Source: an uncultured Lachnospiraceae bacterium (GTDB lineage Bacteria; Bacillota; Clostridia; Lachnospirales; Lachnospiraceae). From it: a stretch of DNA of 64,000 bases. Where the stretch lies: positions 86,701-150,700 of the forward strand of contig ONAZ01000001.1 in assembly GCA_900315945.1 (NCBI GenBank). Reading direction: 5' to 3'. This document shows, piece by piece, positions 63,332-64,000 of this stretch (position 1 is its first letter; the number at the start of each line of letters is the position of its first letter). Both the position numbers and the translations under genes were made by a program. The notes beneath the pieces are model-generated. The model ran no database searches, had not been told where the DNA came from, and worked only from the letters and a program-made list of their open reading frames with translations.

Positions 63332-63355
63332 TGTAAGCAATGTCTTTGTTGCTTA
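63332..63355 (-). promoter_or_regulatory. Leader hairpin of the flagellin mRNA
   Basis: GTAAGCAA and TTGCTTAC pair perfectly around an eight-base loop at the very 5' end of the predicted transcript. This may stabilise the mRNA against 5' decay. Confidence 0.6.
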
Positions 63356-63363
63356 CACCTTAT

Positions 63364-63390
63364 ATATCGTACCCTATTATCAAAACTTTA
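63364..63390 (-). promoter_or_regulatory. Sigma-28 (SigD)-type flagellin promoter
   Basis: Minus strand TAAA (63390-63387), 15 bases, TACGATAT (63371-63364), close to the SigD consensus TAAA-N15-GCCGATAT. Predicted start near 63357, giving a ~105-nt leader. Confidence 0.75.
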
Positions 63391-63479
63391 TACCTAAATT
63401 TAATTTTTTTATAATTTTCAATATATATTTTTATTTACTATAAAAACTCCTCTTAAACCCAAAAAACAAGCATAAAATA

Positions 63480-63502
63480 TGGGAACCACTTTCGTGGTTC
63501 CC
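63480..63502 (-). terminator. Hairpin after second flagellin
   Basis: GGGAACCACGAAAGTGGTTCCC just after the upstream flagellin stop. Strong stem but the T-rich run starts only about 15 bases later, so it may act mainly as an mRNA 3' stabiliser. Confidence 0.6.
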
Positions 63503-63540
63503 ACTTAGTATTGTGTACGAATACCAATATCAGCTTCTCA

Positions 63541-64000
63541 TTACTGTAGTAATGAAAGAACTCCTTGTGTAGATTGGTTAGCTTGAGCAAGCATTGATTG
63601 TCCAGCCTGTGTAAGGATGTTGTTCTTGCTATACTTAACCATCTCATCAGCCATATCTGTATCACGGATACGAGATTCTGCTGCTGTTACGTTCTCTACA
63701 ATGTTGTCTAAGTTATCAATTGTGTGCTCTAATCTGTTCTGCATAGCACCAAATGTTGATCTCCATGTAGATACTTGCTCAATCTGTGTAGAAATCTCAG
63801 CAAGTCTAGCCTTAGCTGTATCAGTACTTGTAATAGAACCAATAGCTGTTGAAACTGCTGATAATCCAACACCAGCAATAGAAATTGTATTAGCTGCTGC
63901 ATTAGTATATCCAACGAATATAGCTACGCTTGAACCAGAAAGCATCTTCTTACCATTAAAGTCTGTTGTAGATGCGATACGTGTAATTTCTGTCTTCAAC
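63541..64000 (-). CDS. Flagellin (partial, N-terminus beyond the window)
   Basis: The last 152 codons or so of a second flagellin, with the C-terminal part nearly identical to the gene at 62445 (QANQSTQGVLSLLQ, ADEMVKYSKNNILTQAGQSM) and small changes in the middle (SGSSVAIFVGYTNAAANT, ITSTDTAKARLAEIS). The open frame runs off the right edge, so the true start is outside. Same orientation as its copy; a tandem duplication. Confidence 0.95.
   Translation of the reverse strand, partial: LKTEITRIASTTDFNGKKMLSGSSVAIFVGYTNAAANTISIAGVGLSAVSTAIGSITSTDTAKARLAEISTQIEQVSTWRSTFGAMQNRLEHTIDNLDNIVENVTAAESRIRDTDMADEMVKYSKNNILTQAGQSMLAQANQSTQGVLSLLQ

Noticed and set aside
1..64000. CRISPR arrays, tRNA or rRNA genes
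   Set aside because: No regularly spaced repeats and no cloverleaf or rRNA-like sequence was found by reading.

Overview
The window reads as a chromosomal segment of a motile, low-GC Firmicute. Gene content (MurT/GatD, YhaM, MutS2, tandem short flagellins, many LicD and DUF4422/GT32 proteins) and strong AGGAGG ribosome binding sites fit a Lachnospiraceae member such as a Roseburia/Butyrivibrio relative. This placement is inferred from protein style, not from a marker gene. Almost everything is on the minus strand.

Layout. 1-10.7 kb is core: murT-gatD (peptidoglycan amidation), glmS, a YhaM-type exoribonuclease, an Ntn-type amide hydrolase, an RNA m5U methyltransferase and, divergently, mutS2. 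10.7-17.4 kb is accessory: an ART-like/HTH pair, an oxidoreductase-GDPD fusion, a Uma2 nuclease, two XRE regulators and a compact locus with all the parts of a type I toxin-antitoxin (26-codon ORF, convergent antisense RNA). 17.4-36 kb is a surface-glycan region: sugar isomerase, a methyltransferase/cytidylyltransferase fusion, then an eight-gene operon (CMP-nonulosonate synthetase/PseG fusion, NeuB, GT4, GT2, GT32, FkbM methyltransferase, GT8, DUF4422) and, upstream past an IS110 remnant, a DUF115/GT42-like transferase, a GT32 and a TagB/TagF-like glycerophosphotransferase. Ten enzymes in the window share an extra Rossmann-like module. Three copies of a ~120-bp leader with a built-in terminator precede genes of this region.

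36-53 kb looks like a defence/mobile island: IS30 remnant, SecB-like cassette, decayed tagF copy, RloB/AAA ATPase pair, metallo-beta-lactamase protein, Rpn nuclease, and a tyrosine recombinase beside a 4.5-kb segment bounded by perfect 32-bp inverted repeats. That segment carries a glycosyltransferase and, convergently, an Mrr-nuclease/STAND/TPR protein of the Avs type, each starting right at a repeat, with one consensus promoter fixed outside the right repeat. Inversion would exchange which gene the promoter drives. This is the most striking system in the window.

53-62.4 kb is a second surface-decoration block: sugar isomerase, cytidylyltransferase-oxidoreductase fusion, and three LicD proteins (five LicD-type domains), one fused to a GT2. 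Two flagellin genes close the window; the intact one has a sigma-28-type promoter and a leader like the CsrA-controlled hag leader of Bacillus.

Working model (inference): isomerase/oxidoreductase and cytidylyltransferase domains make CDP-activated alcohols, LicD and TagF-like enzymes attach them to glycans or flagellin, NeuB/NeuA supplies a nonulosonic acid, and the defence island together with switchable glycosylation protects against phage.
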